Assembly (NCBI RefSeq): GCF_000015725.1
Contig: NC_008825.1
Location: 2,232,001-2,296,000, forward strand
Origin: Methylibium petroleiphilum PM1
Lineage (GTDB): Bacteria > Pseudomonadota > Gammaproteobacteria > Burkholderiales > Burkholderiaceae_C
DNA length: 64,000 nucleotides
Reading direction: 5' to 3'
Shown: piece by piece, positions 48,667 to 58,034 of the stretch
Layout: each line of letters begins with the position of its first letter
Numbering within the stretch: the stretch's first letter is position 1
Notes under the pieces: model-generated
Told to the model about the DNA's origin: nothing
What the model saw: the letters and a program-made list of their open reading frames with translations, nothing else
Database searches by the model: none
Position numbers and translations under genes: made by a program

Positions 48667-51255
48667 ATGACGCCCCATCCACCCGACTCGACCCTCGATC
48701 CGCCACCCAAGGCGCATCCGCGGCGGCTGTTCTGGGCCTGGTGGAAAAGGCAGTCGCCGGCCCACCAGGACCGCTTCGCCACGTTCGCGCCCCTGTTGTC
48801 GGTACTGCTGTTCCTCGCGGCGATCATCACGGCCTTCTGGTACCTGCGCAACGAGGAATTCGAGCGGGAGCAGGAGTCGGTCAAGCGCGACACCGAGATC
48901 GCCCAGCAGCAGATCCGCCTGCGGCTGATCGAGAACCAGGAACAACTGGTGCGCATGGCCCGCGAGGTCGCCACCCGCGCCATCGACCTCGACGAATTCC
49001 TGGGCCAGGCAGTGAGCTTCGCGCGCGAGCGCCCCGAGGTCGTGAGCCTGAGCTGGATCGATGCCGACCAGAGCGTCAAGGCGCGCCACCTGTCGCCCAA
49101 TCACCCGGCCGACCTGATGCGCTGGACGGAGCCTTCCGCACCGGCCGCCTCCGCGGCCGAGCCGCAGCCGCCGGCCGGTACCGCTGCTGCGGCCGCCCTT
49201 CGCGGCGAGCCGGCCTGGGCCTTCGCCGCGGCGCGCGACCTGCGTCAGCCGGTCTATTCGCGCCCCTACGAAGGCACCGGCTCGCTGTCGGTGTTCCAGG
49301 TGCACGTCCCCCTGCTCGACCGCAGCGCCTTCTCCGGCACGCTGGTGGCGGAGTATTCGGTCGAATCACTGCTGCGCTATTTCGTGCCCGCCGAGGTCAC
49401 GCGGCGCCACGCCATCAGCCTGCTCGACAGCAACGACCGCGTGCTCGCCAGCAGCGTCTCGCGTGAGCCGGCCAACAGCGTGCGCAGCAGCAGCGGCATC
49501 GTGCAGGACGTGGCGCTCGCGCCGTCGGGCAACGGCCTGGTCGTGCGCGGCCAGGGCTGGCGCACTTCCATCGGCCTCATCGGCAACACGTTGTTCTGGA
49601 TGGTGGTCGCGCTGTCCGCACTGACGGTGTGGATGCTGCTGGGCACCTGGCGCCACATGCGCCGGCGTTCGCAGATGCAGAGCACGCTGATCACCGAGAC
49701 GAACTTCCGGCGCGCGATGGAGAACTCCATGCTGACCGGCATGCGCGCGATGGATCTCGAGGGGCGCATCAGCTATGTCAACCCGGCGTTCTGCGCAATG
49801 ACCGGTTTCGCCGAGGACGAGCTGATCGGCCGTCTGCCGCCCTTCCCGCACTGGCCGCCCGACCGCATGGAAGAGAACACGCGGCTGCTGCAGCAGGAGC
49901 TGCAGGGCCGCAGCCCGGCTGGCGGCATCGAAGTGAAGATCATGCGCAAGGACGGCACGCTGTTCGACTCGCGGATGTACGTGTCGCCGCTGATCGATGC
50001 CAAGGGCCACCAGACCGGCTGGATGACCTCGATGACCAACATCACCGAGGCCAAGCGCATCCGCGACCAGTTGTCGGCCTCGCACGAGCGCTTCACCACG
50101 GTGCTCGAGGGGCTAGAGGCTGCGGTGTCGGTGCTGTCGGTGGCGCAGGACGAACTGCTGTTCGCCAACCGTTCCTACCGGCTGTGGTTCGGCGCCGATT
50201 CCCAGGGCCATGCGCGCCTGGCCGGCGCAGACGAGCTGCAGGCAGGCCGGCGCGACGCCGATGAGTCGGTCGACAGCTTCGGCGGCCTGCCTGCACAGGA
50301 ACTCACCGAAGCCAGCGGCGACGTGCACGAAGTGTTCGTCGAGTCGCTGCAGAAGTGGTTCGACGTGCGTGCGCGCTACGTGCAGTGGACCGACGGCCGG
50401 CTGGCGCAGATGCTCATCGCGACCGACATCACCGCTCGGCGCCGCGCAGAGGAGCAGGCCTCGCACCAGGCGGAGAAGGCCCAGGTCACCAGCCGCCTCG
50501 TGACGATGGGCGAGATGGCCTCCAGCGTCGCCCACGAGCTGAATCAGCCGCTCACCGCGATCACCAACTACTGCAACGGCATGGTCTCGCGGGTCAAGTC
50601 CGACGCCATCGAGAAGGACGACCTGATCGCCGCGCTGGAGAAGACCGCGCGCCAGGCCCACCGCGCCGGACAGATCATCCACCGCATCCGCGCCTTCGTG
50701 AAGCGAAGCGAACCACAGCGCCAGACCGCCAAGGCGCGCGACATCGTGGAGGACGCTGTCGAACTGGCCGGCATCGAGCTCAAGCGCCGCAACGTGCACA
50801 TCCGCACCTACGTCGCGCAGCGGCTGCCCGACCTGCAGGTGGACCCGATCCTGATCGAGCAGGTGCTGCTGAACCTGCTGAAGAACTCGGCCGAGGCGAT
50901 CGACAACGCGAAGCTGCCGTCCTCTCGTCGCCACATCGAACTGCGCGTGGTGCCCAAGCACACGCCGGAGGAAGGCGGCGTGATCGAGTTCAGCGTGCGA
51001 GACAACGGCCCGGGCGTGAAGGAGGAGATGATGGCCCGGCTCTACGAGGCGTTCTTCTCCACCAAGCCCGACGGGCTGGGCATCGGCCTGTCGTTGTGCC
51101 GATCCATCGTCGAGTCCCACCGCGGCCGTATCCGTGCGGAGAACCTCTACAATGGAAGCGTGATTAGCGGCTGCAGCTTTGCCTTCACCCTGCCAGTGGA
51201 GCTCCCGGTCCCGGCGACCGAGCCTCCCGGCGTCACCTTGACCGAAACCTCGTAA
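48667..51255 (+). CDS. PAS-domain sensor histidine kinase
   Basis: 862-aa inner-membrane kinase. A first membrane helix (41-60) and a second (about 300-320) enclose a periplasmic sensor domain of about 240 residues. Then come a PAS domain (about 340-460; ENSMLTGMRAMDLEGRISYVNP, in part, and FCAMTGFAEDELIG), a second PAS-like domain (about 470-590), and the HisKA domain with the phosphorylated His about 623 in VAHELNQPLTAI. The HATPase follows, with N box NLLKNSAEAIDNA and DNGPGV. ELNQPL is the FixL/DctB/TodS subgroup. ATG 48667 lacks a clear ribosome site. It pairs with the FixJ-type regulator 9 bases downstream. Confidence 0.93.
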   Translation: MTPHPPDSTLDPPPKAHPRRLFWAWWKRQSPAHQDRFATFAPLLSVLLFLAAIITAFWYLRNEEFEREQESVKRDTEIAQQQIRLRLIENQEQLVRMAREVATRAIDLDEFLGQAVSFARERPEVVSLSWIDADQSVKARHLSPNHPADLMRWTEPSAPAASAAEPQPPAGTAAAAALRGEPAWAFAAARDLRQPVYSRPYEGTGSLSVFQVHVPLLDRSAFSGTLVAEYSVESLLRYFVPAEVTRRHAISLLDSNDRVLASSVSREPANSVRSSSGIVQDVALAPSGNGLVVRGQGWRTSIGLIGNTLFWMVVALSALTVWMLLGTWRHMRRRSQMQSTLITETNFRRAMENSMLTGMRAMDLEGRISYVNPAFCAMTGFAEDELIGRLPPFPHWPPDRMEENTRLLQQELQGRSPAGGIEVKIMRKDGTLFDSRMYVSPLIDAKGHQTGWMTSMTNITEAKRIRDQLSASHERFTTVLEGLEAAVSVLSVAQDELLFANRSYRLWFGADSQGHARLAGADELQAGRRDADESVDSFGGLPAQELTEASGDVHEVFVESLQKWFDVRARYVQWTDGRLAQMLIATDITARRRAEEQASHQAEKAQVTSRLVTMGEMASSVAHELNQPLTAITNYCNGMVSRVKSDAIEKDDLIAALEKTARQAHRAGQIIHRIRAFVKRSEPQRQTAKARDIVEDAVELAGIELKRRNVHIRTYVAQRLPDLQVDPILIEQVLLNLLKNSAEAIDNAKLPSSRRHIELRVVPKHTPEEGGVIEFSVRDNGPGVKEEMMARLYEAFFSTKPDGLGIGLSLCRSIVESHRGRIRAENLYNGSVISGCSFAFTLPVELPVPATEPPGVTLTETS

Positions 51256-51264
51256 AGAGCGCGC

Positions 51265-51888
51265 ATGAGCCTCATCCCCAAGAAGGGCACGGTCTATGTC
51301 GTCGACGACGACGAAGCCGTGCGCGACTCTCTTCAGTGGCTGCTCGAAGGCAAGGACTACCGGGTCAAGTGCTTCGACTCGGCCGAGTCCTTCCTGTCGC
51401 GCTTCGACTCCCGCGAGGTCGCCTGCCTGATCGCCGACATCCGCATGGACGGCATGAGCGGGCTGGAGCTGCAGGATCGTCTGGTCGAGCGCAAGAGCCC
51501 GCTGCCCGTGGTCTTCATCACCGGCCACGGCGACGTGCCGATGGCGGTCACCACGATGAAGAAGGGCGCGATGGATTTCATCGAGAAGCCCTTCAAGGAA
51601 GAGGAACTGCTGAGCCTGGTCGAGCGCATGCTCGACAGCGCCCGTGCCGCCTTCAGCCAGCACCAGGAAGCCGCCAGCCGCGACGCGCTGCTGTCGCGGC
51701 TGACCACCCGCGAGGCCCAGGTCCTCGAGCGCATCGTCGCCGGCCGCCTGAACAAGCAGATCGCCGACGACCTGGGCATCAGCATCAAGACGGTGGAGGC
51801 CCACCGCGCCAACATCATGGAGAAGCTCAACGCCAACACCGTGGCCGATCTGCTGAAGATCGCGCTCGGTGCCCAGGCCAAGGCCTGA
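51265..51888 (+). CDS. response regulator, FixJ/NarL type
   Basis: 207-aa partner of the upstream kinase. Receiver domain (7-120): acidic pocket VDDDEA (14-16), phosphorylated Asp58 in IADIRMDG, Lys108 in FIEKPFK. C-terminal LuxR-type HTH (about 140-205) with [15 protein letters not shown] and [20 protein letters not shown] (partly quoted). Its targets are unknown; the divergent aceEF-lpdA operon is the nearest candidate. Confidence 0.95.
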   Translation: MSLIPKKGTVYVVDDDEAVRDSLQWLLEGKDYRVKCFDSAESFLSRFDSREVACLIADIRMDGMSGLELQDRLVERKSPLPVVFITGHGDVPMAVTTMKKGAMDFIEKPFKEEELLSLVERMLDSARAAFSQHQEAASRDALLSRLTTREAQVLERIVAGRLNKQIADDLGISIKTVEAHRANIMEKLNANTVADLLKIALGAQAKA

Positions 51889-51985
51889 CGCACCTCCTCG
51901 TCGCCAGGGCCGCCTTCGTGCGGCCCTTGTCGTTTCTACCTCCGGTGCCGTGCTGACGGTGCCTACCGCTGAAGGAGCCCCTCGC

Positions 51986-52837
51986 ATGAGCGCCCGAGCC
52001 ATCGACGGCAATGCCCTGTCCCGCCACCTCCGCCACGAAGTCGCGCAGCGCGCCGCCACGCTGCGCGAGCACGGCATCACGCCGGGACTCGCCGTCATCC
52101 TGGTGGGCGAGAACCCGGCCTCGCAGGTCTACGTGCGCAACAAGGTGAAGGCCTGTCACGACAGCGGCCTGCATTCGGTGCTGGAGCATTACCCGGCGGC
52201 GATGACCGAGGCCGAGCTGCTGGCCCGCGTGCAGGCGCTGAACGCCGATCCGGCAATCCACGGCATCCTGGTGCAGTTGCCGCTGCCGCCGCACATCGAC
52301 GCGCACCGCGTCATCGAGACCATCGCGCCGCACAAGGACGTGGACGGCTTCCACGTCGCGAGCGCAGGCGCACTGATGGTCGGCCAGCCCGGTTTCAAGC
52401 CCTGCACACCCTACGGTTGCATGAAGATGCTCGAGTCGATCGGCTACGACCCCAAGGGCAAGCACGCCGTCGTGATCGGCCGCAGCAACATTGTCGGCAA
52501 GCCGATGGCGATGCTGCTGCTGCAGGCCAACGCCACCGTCACGGTCTGCCACAGTGCGACCCCCGACCTCGCGCTGCACACCCGCCAGGCCGACATCGTG
52601 GTCGCCGCGGTCGGCAAGCGCAAGGTGCTGACCGCCGACATGGTGAAGCCCGGCGCCGTGGTGATCGACGTGGGCATGAACCGCGACGACCATGGCAAGC
52701 TGTGCGGCGACGTTGACTACGCCGGGGTCGCCAAGGTCGCCGGATGGATCACGCCGGTGCCCGGCGGCGTGGGACCGATGACGATCACGATGCTGCTGAT
52801 GAACACCCTGGAATCGGCCGAGCGGCTGGTGGGCTGA
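51986..52837 (+). CDS. folD: methylenetetrahydrofolate dehydrogenase / methenyltetrahydrofolate cyclohydrolase
   Basis: 283-aa bifunctional enzyme interconverting methylene-, methenyl- and 10-formyl-tetrahydrofolate with NADP. Catalytic Tyr49-x3-Lys53 lies in YVRNKVKAC. The typical [13 protein letters not shown] and C-terminal [11 protein letters not shown] signatures are intact; [14 protein letters not shown] is the NADP-binding turn. AAGGAG lies 8 bases before ATG 51986. It stands between the response regulator and the prlC gene. Confidence 0.98.
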   Translation: MSARAIDGNALSRHLRHEVAQRAATLREHGITPGLAVILVGENPASQVYVRNKVKACHDSGLHSVLEHYPAAMTEAELLARVQALNADPAIHGILVQLPLPPHIDAHRVIETIAPHKDVDGFHVASAGALMVGQPGFKPCTPYGCMKMLESIGYDPKGKHAVVIGRSNIVGKPMAMLLLQANATVTVCHSATPDLALHTRQADIVVAAVGKRKVLTADMVKPGAVVIDVGMNRDDHGKLCGDVDYAGVAKVAGWITPVPGGVGPMTITMLLMNTLESAERLVG

Positions 52838-52934
52838 GCCCATGGGCTCGCTATCCTGCCGATGAACAGGATTGAAACCGCGCCGCCCGACGCCAGCTGA
52901 CACTGCTGCGAGCCCCGAACCGACGAGCCGACCC

Positions 52935-54968
52935 ATGAGCAATCCTCTACTCGATACCGCCGCCCTGCCGCGCTTCGGCGAGATCCGCCCCGAGCATGTG
53001 GAGCCTGCGGTCGAGGCCCTGCTGGCCGAAGCGAACGTGGCGCTGGAACGCGCCACGGGCGCGGACGTGCCGGCCGACTACGATGCCCTCTCCGCGGTGC
53101 TCGATGTCGCAACCGAGCGCCTCGGGCGCGCCTGGGGAGCGGTCAGCCACCTCAACGCGGTGGCCGACACGCCCGAGCTGCGCGCCGCCTACACCGAGGC
53201 CCTGCCGCGCGTGACCGAGTTCTACACGAACCTGGGTGCCGACGAGCGGCTCTACGCGAAGTACAAGGCCGTGGCCGGCAGCCCTGCGGCAGCCGCGCTC
53301 AACGCGGCACGGCGCAAGGCGCTGTCGAACGCGATGCGCGATTTCGTGCTGTCCGGCGCCGAGCTGCAGGGGGCCGCCAAGGAGCGCTTCGCAGCCATCC
53401 AGGCGCGTCAGGCCGAACTCGGCCAGGCCTTCTCCGAGCATGTGCTCGACGCGACAGACGGCTGGAGCTTCATCGCGAGCGAGGCCGAGCTCGCCGGCGT
53501 ACCGGAGGACGTCAAGGCCGCCACGCGCGCCGCCGCCCGGGCCGACGGCCAAGACGGCCACAAGCTCAGCCTGCACATGCCGGTCTACCTGCCGGTGCTG
53601 CAGTACGCGCAGGACCGCGCGCTGCGCGAACGCGTCTACCGCGCCCACGTCACGCGTGCCTCGGAGGCCGGCCCGACCGAGCGCGACAACAGCGCCGTGA
53701 TGGGCGAGATCCTCACTCTGCGGCAGGAAGAGGCCGAGCTGCTGGGCTACCGCAACTTCGCCGAGGTTTCGCTGGTCGCCAAGATGGCCGACTCGCCGGC
53801 GCAGGTGCAGGGATTCCTGCGCGACCTGGCGCGGCGCGCACGGCCCCACGCCGAGCGCGATCTGGCCGAGCTTCGCGAGTTCGCCCGCACCGAGCTCGGC
53901 CTGGCCGATCTGCAGGCCTGGGACATGGCCTACGCGGCCGAGCGCCTGAAGGAAGCCCGTTACGCCTTCAGCGACACCGAGGTGAAGCAGTACTTCACCG
54001 AACCCAAGGTGCTGGCCGGCCTGTTCCGCATCATCGAGACGCTGTTCGAGGTGGCGATCCGCCCGGACACGGCGCCGGTCTGGAACGAGCACGTGCGATT
54101 CTTCCGCATCGAGCGCGGCACTCAGCTGGTCGGCCAGTTCTACCTCGACCCCTACGCACGCCCCGGCAAGCGCCCGGGCGCCTGGATGGACGACGTACGG
54201 GGTCGCTGGGCCCGCCCTGAGGGCAGGGTGCAGACGCCGGTGGCTCATCTGGTTTGCAACTTCGCTGCGCCCGTCGGTGACCGCCCCGCGCTGCTGTCGC
54301 ACGACGACGTGACCACGTTGTTCCACGAGTTCGGCCACGGCCTGCACCACATGCTCACGCAGGTCGACGAGATCGGCGTGGCCGGCATCTCCGGCGTCGA
54401 GTGGGACGCGGTCGAGCTGCCCAGCCAGTTCATGGAGAACTTCTGCTGGGAGTGGGAGGTGGTGAAGCACATGACGGCGCACGTCGACAGCGGCGAGCCG
54501 CTGCCGCGGACGCTGTTCGACAAGATGCTCGCCGCAAAGAACTTCCAGAGTGGCTTGCAGACGTTGCGCCAGGTGGAGTTCTCGCTGTTCGACATGCTGA
54601 TCCACGACGGTGCGTCGGCGGCGCCCTACGGCGCCGACGCCATCCAGCGGGTGCTCGACGGCGTGCGCCGCGAGATCGCGGTCATCGTGCCGCCGGCCTT
54701 CAACCGCTTCCAGCACAGCTTCTCGCACATCTTCGCCGGCGGTTACGCAGCCGGCTACTACAGCTACAAGTGGGCCGAGGTACTGAGCGCCGACGCCTAC
54801 GCCGCCTTCGAGGAGGAAGGGGTGTTCAACCCCGCCGTCGGCCGCCGTTACCGCGAAGCCATCCTCGAAGCCGGTGGCAGCCGTCCGGCGATGGAGAGCT
54901 TCAAGGCCTTCCGCGGTCGCGAGCCACGCATCGACGCCCTGCTGCGCCACCAGGGCATGGCGGACTAA
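52935..54968 (+). CDS. prlC: oligopeptidase A, M3 family metallopeptidase
   Basis: 677-aa cytosolic zinc peptidase degrading short peptides and cleaved signal peptides. The zinc motif His464-Glu-Phe-Gly-His468 is in TTLFHEFGHGLHHM and the third ligand Glu in VEWDAVELPSQFMENF; the C-terminal FSHIFAGGYAAGYYSYKWAE region is characteristic of oligopeptidase A. Full length. ATG 52935 gives the usual SNPLLD N-terminus. It begins 97 bases after folD. Confidence 0.96.
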   Translation: MSNPLLDTAALPRFGEIRPEHVEPAVEALLAEANVALERATGADVPADYDALSAVLDVATERLGRAWGAVSHLNAVADTPELRAAYTEALPRVTEFYTNLGADERLYAKYKAVAGSPAAAALNAARRKALSNAMRDFVLSGAELQGAAKERFAAIQARQAELGQAFSEHVLDATDGWSFIASEAELAGVPEDVKAATRAAARADGQDGHKLSLHMPVYLPVLQYAQDRALRERVYRAHVTRASEAGPTERDNSAVMGEILTLRQEEAELLGYRNFAEVSLVAKMADSPAQVQGFLRDLARRARPHAERDLAELREFARTELGLADLQAWDMAYAAERLKEARYAFSDTEVKQYFTEPKVLAGLFRIIETLFEVAIRPDTAPVWNEHVRFFRIERGTQLVGQFYLDPYARPGKRPGAWMDDVRGRWARPEGRVQTPVAHLVCNFAAPVGDRPALLSHDDVTTLFHEFGHGLHHMLTQVDEIGVAGISGVEWDAVELPSQFMENFCWEWEVVKHMTAHVDSGEPLPRTLFDKMLAAKNFQSGLQTLRQVEFSLFDMLIHDGASAAPYGADAIQRVLDGVRREIAVIVPPAFNRFQHSFSHIFAGGYAAGYYSYKWAEVLSADAYAAFEEEGVFNPAVGRRYREAILEAGGSRPAMESFKAFRGREPRIDALLRHQGMAD

Positions 54969-55001
54969 GATCGAAGTTCCGCCGAACCCGAGAACCTTGT
55001 C

Positions 55002-55619
55002 ATGAGCCGTTCCGCTGCCGTCCTGCTGTTCAGCCTCGTCGCACTGGGCTCCGGTCCGGCCCTGGCGCAGTACAAGATCGTCGAGCCCGACGGGCGCATC
55101 ACCTACACCGACCGCCCCGCGCCCTCGGCCGCGGCCAAGGTACAACCGATCCGCGGCGGCGCAGCGGTCGCCGGCACCCCCAGCGGCCTGCCGTACGAGC
55201 TGGCGCAGATCGCCGAACGCTACCCGGTGACGCTGTACAGCGGTAGCGACTGCTCGGGCTGCGTGGCCGGCCGCGACATGCTGCGCCAGCGTGGCATCCC
55301 CTACACCGAGAAGACCATCACCGGCGAAGCCGACATCGCCGCCTTCCGACAGATCGAATCGAGCGCCGAACTGCCGGTGCTGCGCATCGGCGGCCAGCAG
55401 CTGCGCGGCTATTCGGAGGCCGAATGGCGCGGCTACCTCGACGCCGCCGGCTACCCCAAGCAGTCGCGCCTGCCGCCCACCTACCGCGGCTGGGAGCCGA
55501 CCCCGCTGGTGGGTCAGACCACGGCGCCGCGGGCCGCTCCGGCGCCGCGCCCCGCCGCGGAAGCCCCGGCCGCCCTGCCGCCGGCCCTGGAGGCCGCACC
55601 CAACGGCATCCGGTTCTGA
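55002..55619 (+). CDS. exported DUF4124-glutaredoxin fusion protein
   Basis: 205-aa protein with a signal peptide (1-22, VLLFSLVALGSGPALA), a DUF4124 segment (about 23-48: YKIVEPDGRITYTDRPAP) and a glutaredoxin domain (about 75-150). The redox motif is Cys84-Ser-Gly-Cys87, and the partner features are an ELPVLRIGG cis-Pro turn and GYSEAEWRGYLDAAGYP. The C-terminal 50 residues are Pro/Ala-rich. It is probably a periplasmic thiol-disulfide protein. It starts 33 bases after prlC; convergent with rpiA. Substrates are not predictable. Confidence 0.87.
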   Translation: MSRSAAVLLFSLVALGSGPALAQYKIVEPDGRITYTDRPAPSAAAKVQPIRGGAAVAGTPSGLPYELAQIAERYPVTLYSGSDCSGCVAGRDMLRQRGIPYTEKTITGEADIAAFRQIESSAELPVLRIGGQQLRGYSEAEWRGYLDAAGYPKQSRLPPTYRGWEPTPLVGQTTAPRAAPAPRPAAEAPAALPPALEAAPNGIRF

Positions 55620-55650
55620 CGGCCTGCGCGGCTCGCGCGCAGGATGCCGG

Positions 55651-56310
55651 TCAGAAGCGCAGCGTCTTCACGCCTTCGGGCGTGCCCAGCAGGCAGACGC
55701 TGGCCTTGTGCCGCGCGAACACGCCCACGGTCACCACACCGGGCCACTGGTTGACCTCGGTCTCGAAGGCCAGCGGGTCGCCGATGCGCAGGCCCTGAAC
55801 ATCGAGGATCAGCTGACCGTTGTCGGTGATCACACCCTCGCGCACGGTCGCGGTCGCGCCCAGCTTCGCAAAGCGCCGCTGGATCTGGCTCACCGCCATC
55901 GGCAGCACCTCGACCGGCAACGGAAAGCGCCCCAGCACGTCCACCAGCTTGGAGGCATCGGCGATGCAGACGAAACGCTCGGCCAGATCGGCCACGATCT
56001 TCTCTCGCGTCAGCGCCGCGCCACCGCCCTTGATCATGCAGCCGTGGGGGTCGATCTCGTCTGCGCCGTCGATGTAGACCGGCAGCGATTCGACCGCGGC
56101 GGCCTCGAACACACGGATGCCCTTCTCGCGCAGCCGCTCGGTGCTCTTGACCGAGCTCGACACGGCCCCGGCGATACGCTCCTTGATACCCGCCAGTGCG
56201 TCGATGAAGCAGTTGACGGTCGAGCCGGTGCCGACGCCAACGATGCTGCCTTCGGGCACGTACTCGAGTGCAGCGCGGCCGACGAGGGTCTTCAGTTCAT
56301 CCTGGTTCAT
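55651..56310 (-). CDS. rpiA: ribose-5-phosphate isomerase A
   Basis: 219-aa enzyme of the non-oxidative pentose phosphate pathway interconverting ribose 5-phosphate and ribulose 5-phosphate. Typical segments are [16 protein letters not shown] (phosphate loop), [27 protein letters not shown] (catalytic Asp/Lys/Glu; quoted as a family hallmark by DGADEID and [10 protein letters not shown]) and DNGQLILDV. Full length. Convergent with the DUF4124-glutaredoxin gene; 267 bases with no recognised element separate it from the divergent efflux operon. Confidence 0.97.
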   Translation of the reverse strand: MNQDELKTLVGRAALEYVPEGSIVGVGTGSTVNCFIDALAGIKERIAGAVSSSVKSTERLREKGIRVFEAAAVESLPVYIDGADEIDPHGCMIKGGGAALTREKIVADLAERFVCIADASKLVDVLGRFPLPVEVLPMAVSQIQRRFAKLGATATVREGVITDNGQLILDVQGLRIGDPLAFETEVNQWPGVVTVGVFARHKASVCLLGTPEGVKTLRF

Positions 56311-56577
56311 GATGGGTGGCCGGGGCGGGACCGGCAGGGAGGTCGTGGGAAGTCAGTGCGAATGCAGCGATCGCGGCCGCGATTATCCAAGCCTCGAAGC
56401 AAGATGCGTGTCATGCCCCCGCCACGGCGACGGCGGCCACCGCGGTATGCTCGCCCAGCAACAGGGCCGACCCGCCCTGACCTGCCCTGAAAGGCCTCCG
56501 GCTGCAGCCCGACTCGCGAGTCCTCGCCGAGCGGCCGGTCCCGAAGGCGAGGCTTCCGGCCCGCCGACCCCCGACGC

Positions 56578-58029
56578 ATGACCGAGCCCCTTTCCCTTCG
56601 TTCCTCCCGACCGCCCACGCCCCGCGGATTGCCCGCACGGTCGATCGCCGCAGCCCTGTGCCTCCTGCTGGGTGCCTGCGCCGCGCCGCCGGCCACCACC
56701 CCACCGGCCGGCGCGCTGGCCATGGCCTGGTCGGCGCCACTGCCGCACGGCGGCCAGCGCGCGGCCTTGCGCGACTGGTGGTCAGGCTTCGACGATCCGC
56801 AGGTGGCAGCGCTGATCGACGCGGCCCAGCGTGCCAACCCGACGCTGGCGCAGGCCGCGGCGCGTGTCGCCGAGTCGCGCGCGCTGGCGCAGGCAGCCGG
56901 CTCGTCCCGCTGGCCCACGCTCGACGCGAATGCGAGCGCCGTGCGCAGCCGCAGCGTGCTGCCGCCCGCGGGCGCCATCCAGACCACGAGCGGTGCCACG
57001 CTCGACGCGCTGTGGGAGATCGACCTGTTCGGCGCCGTGCGCCAGGGCGTTGCGGCGGCCGAGGCGCGGGCCGACGCGAGCCGCGCGCAATGGCACGACG
57101 CCCGCGTCAGCCTGGCGGCCGAGGTGGCGGCCACCTACGTCGGCCTGCGCAGTTGCGAGGCCGTGCTGGCGGTCTACGAGGAGGACGCGGCGTCGCTGCA
57201 GCAGACCGCCGACCTGGTGGGACAGAAGGTCCGCGCCGGCTTCGACGCACCGGCAAACGGCGCGCTCGCACGGGCCAGTGCAGCGGAGGCGGTCAACCGC
57301 GTGGCGGCACAGCAGACCGAGTGCGAGCTCTCCGTCAGGCAGCTGGTGCAGTTGACCGCGACGTCCGAACCGGCGTTGCGTGAACAGTTGCTGCCGCAGC
57401 GCGCCCGGCTGCCGCAGCCGTCCAGCTTCGAGGTCGCCGCGGTACCCGCGGCCGTGCTGTCGCAGCGTCCCGACCTCGCTGCGGCCGAACGCAACATCGT
57501 CGCGGCGGCGGCCGAGGTCGGCGCGGCCCAGGCGGATCGCTTTCCGCGCCTGAGCCTGTCGGGCTCGATCGGCCGCGCATCCATCCGCAGCGGCGGCCAG
57601 ACGTTCGACGGCACGACCTGGTCCTTCGGTCCCGGCCTGCTGATGCCTCTGTTCGATGGTGGCCGGCGACGCGCCAACGTCGATGCCGCGCAGGCGCGAT
57701 ACGACGGCGCGATGGCTGCCTACCGCGAGCGCGCGCTGGCCGCCGTGCGCGAGGTGGAGGAAGCCCTGCTGCGGCTGGACGCGGCTGGCCGCCGCGAAGC
57801 CGACGCCGAGCGGGCGGCTCAGGGCTATGGCGAGTTCCTGGCCGCCGCGCAGACCCAGTGGCAGGTCGGCGTGGGCAGTCTGCTCGACCTGGAACAGGCG
57901 CGGCGTGCCGCGCTGGCGGCCGACGCCGGGCTGATCCAGGTGCGGCGAGAGCGCGTGAGCGCCTGGGTTCAGCTCTACAAGACGGTCGGCGGCGCCTGGC
58001 AGGCCGACGACGATACGACGACGAGGTAA
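56578..58029 (+). CDS. outer-membrane efflux lipoprotein (OprM/NodT family)
   Basis: 483-aa outer-membrane channel of a tripartite RND pump. A type II signal with lipobox LLGAC (Cys34) marks it as a lipoprotein. Two OEP repeats (about 75-260 and 285-475) are rich in Ala and show the TolC-like helical pattern, with RQGVAAAEARADASRAQWHDARVSL in part and AAERNIVAAAAEVGAAQADRFPRLSL in part. Same operon as the adaptor (5 bases) and pump. No local repressor gene is adjacent. Confidence 0.93.
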   Translation: MTEPLSLRSSRPPTPRGLPARSIAAALCLLLGACAAPPATTPPAGALAMAWSAPLPHGGQRAALRDWWSGFDDPQVAALIDAAQRANPTLAQAAARVAESRALAQAAGSSRWPTLDANASAVRSRSVLPPAGAIQTTSGATLDALWEIDLFGAVRQGVAAAEARADASRAQWHDARVSLAAEVAATYVGLRSCEAVLAVYEEDAASLQQTADLVGQKVRAGFDAPANGALARASAAEAVNRVAAQQTECELSVRQLVQLTATSEPALREQLLPQRARLPQPSSFEVAAVPAAVLSQRPDLAAAERNIVAAAAEVGAAQADRFPRLSLSGSIGRASIRSGGQTFDGTTWSFGPGLLMPLFDGGRRRANVDAAQARYDGAMAAYRERALAAVREVEEALLRLDAAGRREADAERAAQGYGEFLAAAQTQWQVGVGSLLDLEQARRAALAADAGLIQVRRERVSAWVQLYKTVGGAWQADDDTTTR

Positions 58030-58034
58030 AGGGC

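Noticed and set aside
56311-56577. A regulator gene or operator for the RND efflux operon
   Set aside because: No TetR, MarR or LysR frame is present in the 267-base spacer and no clean dyad was found; regulation must come from elsewhere or be constitutive.
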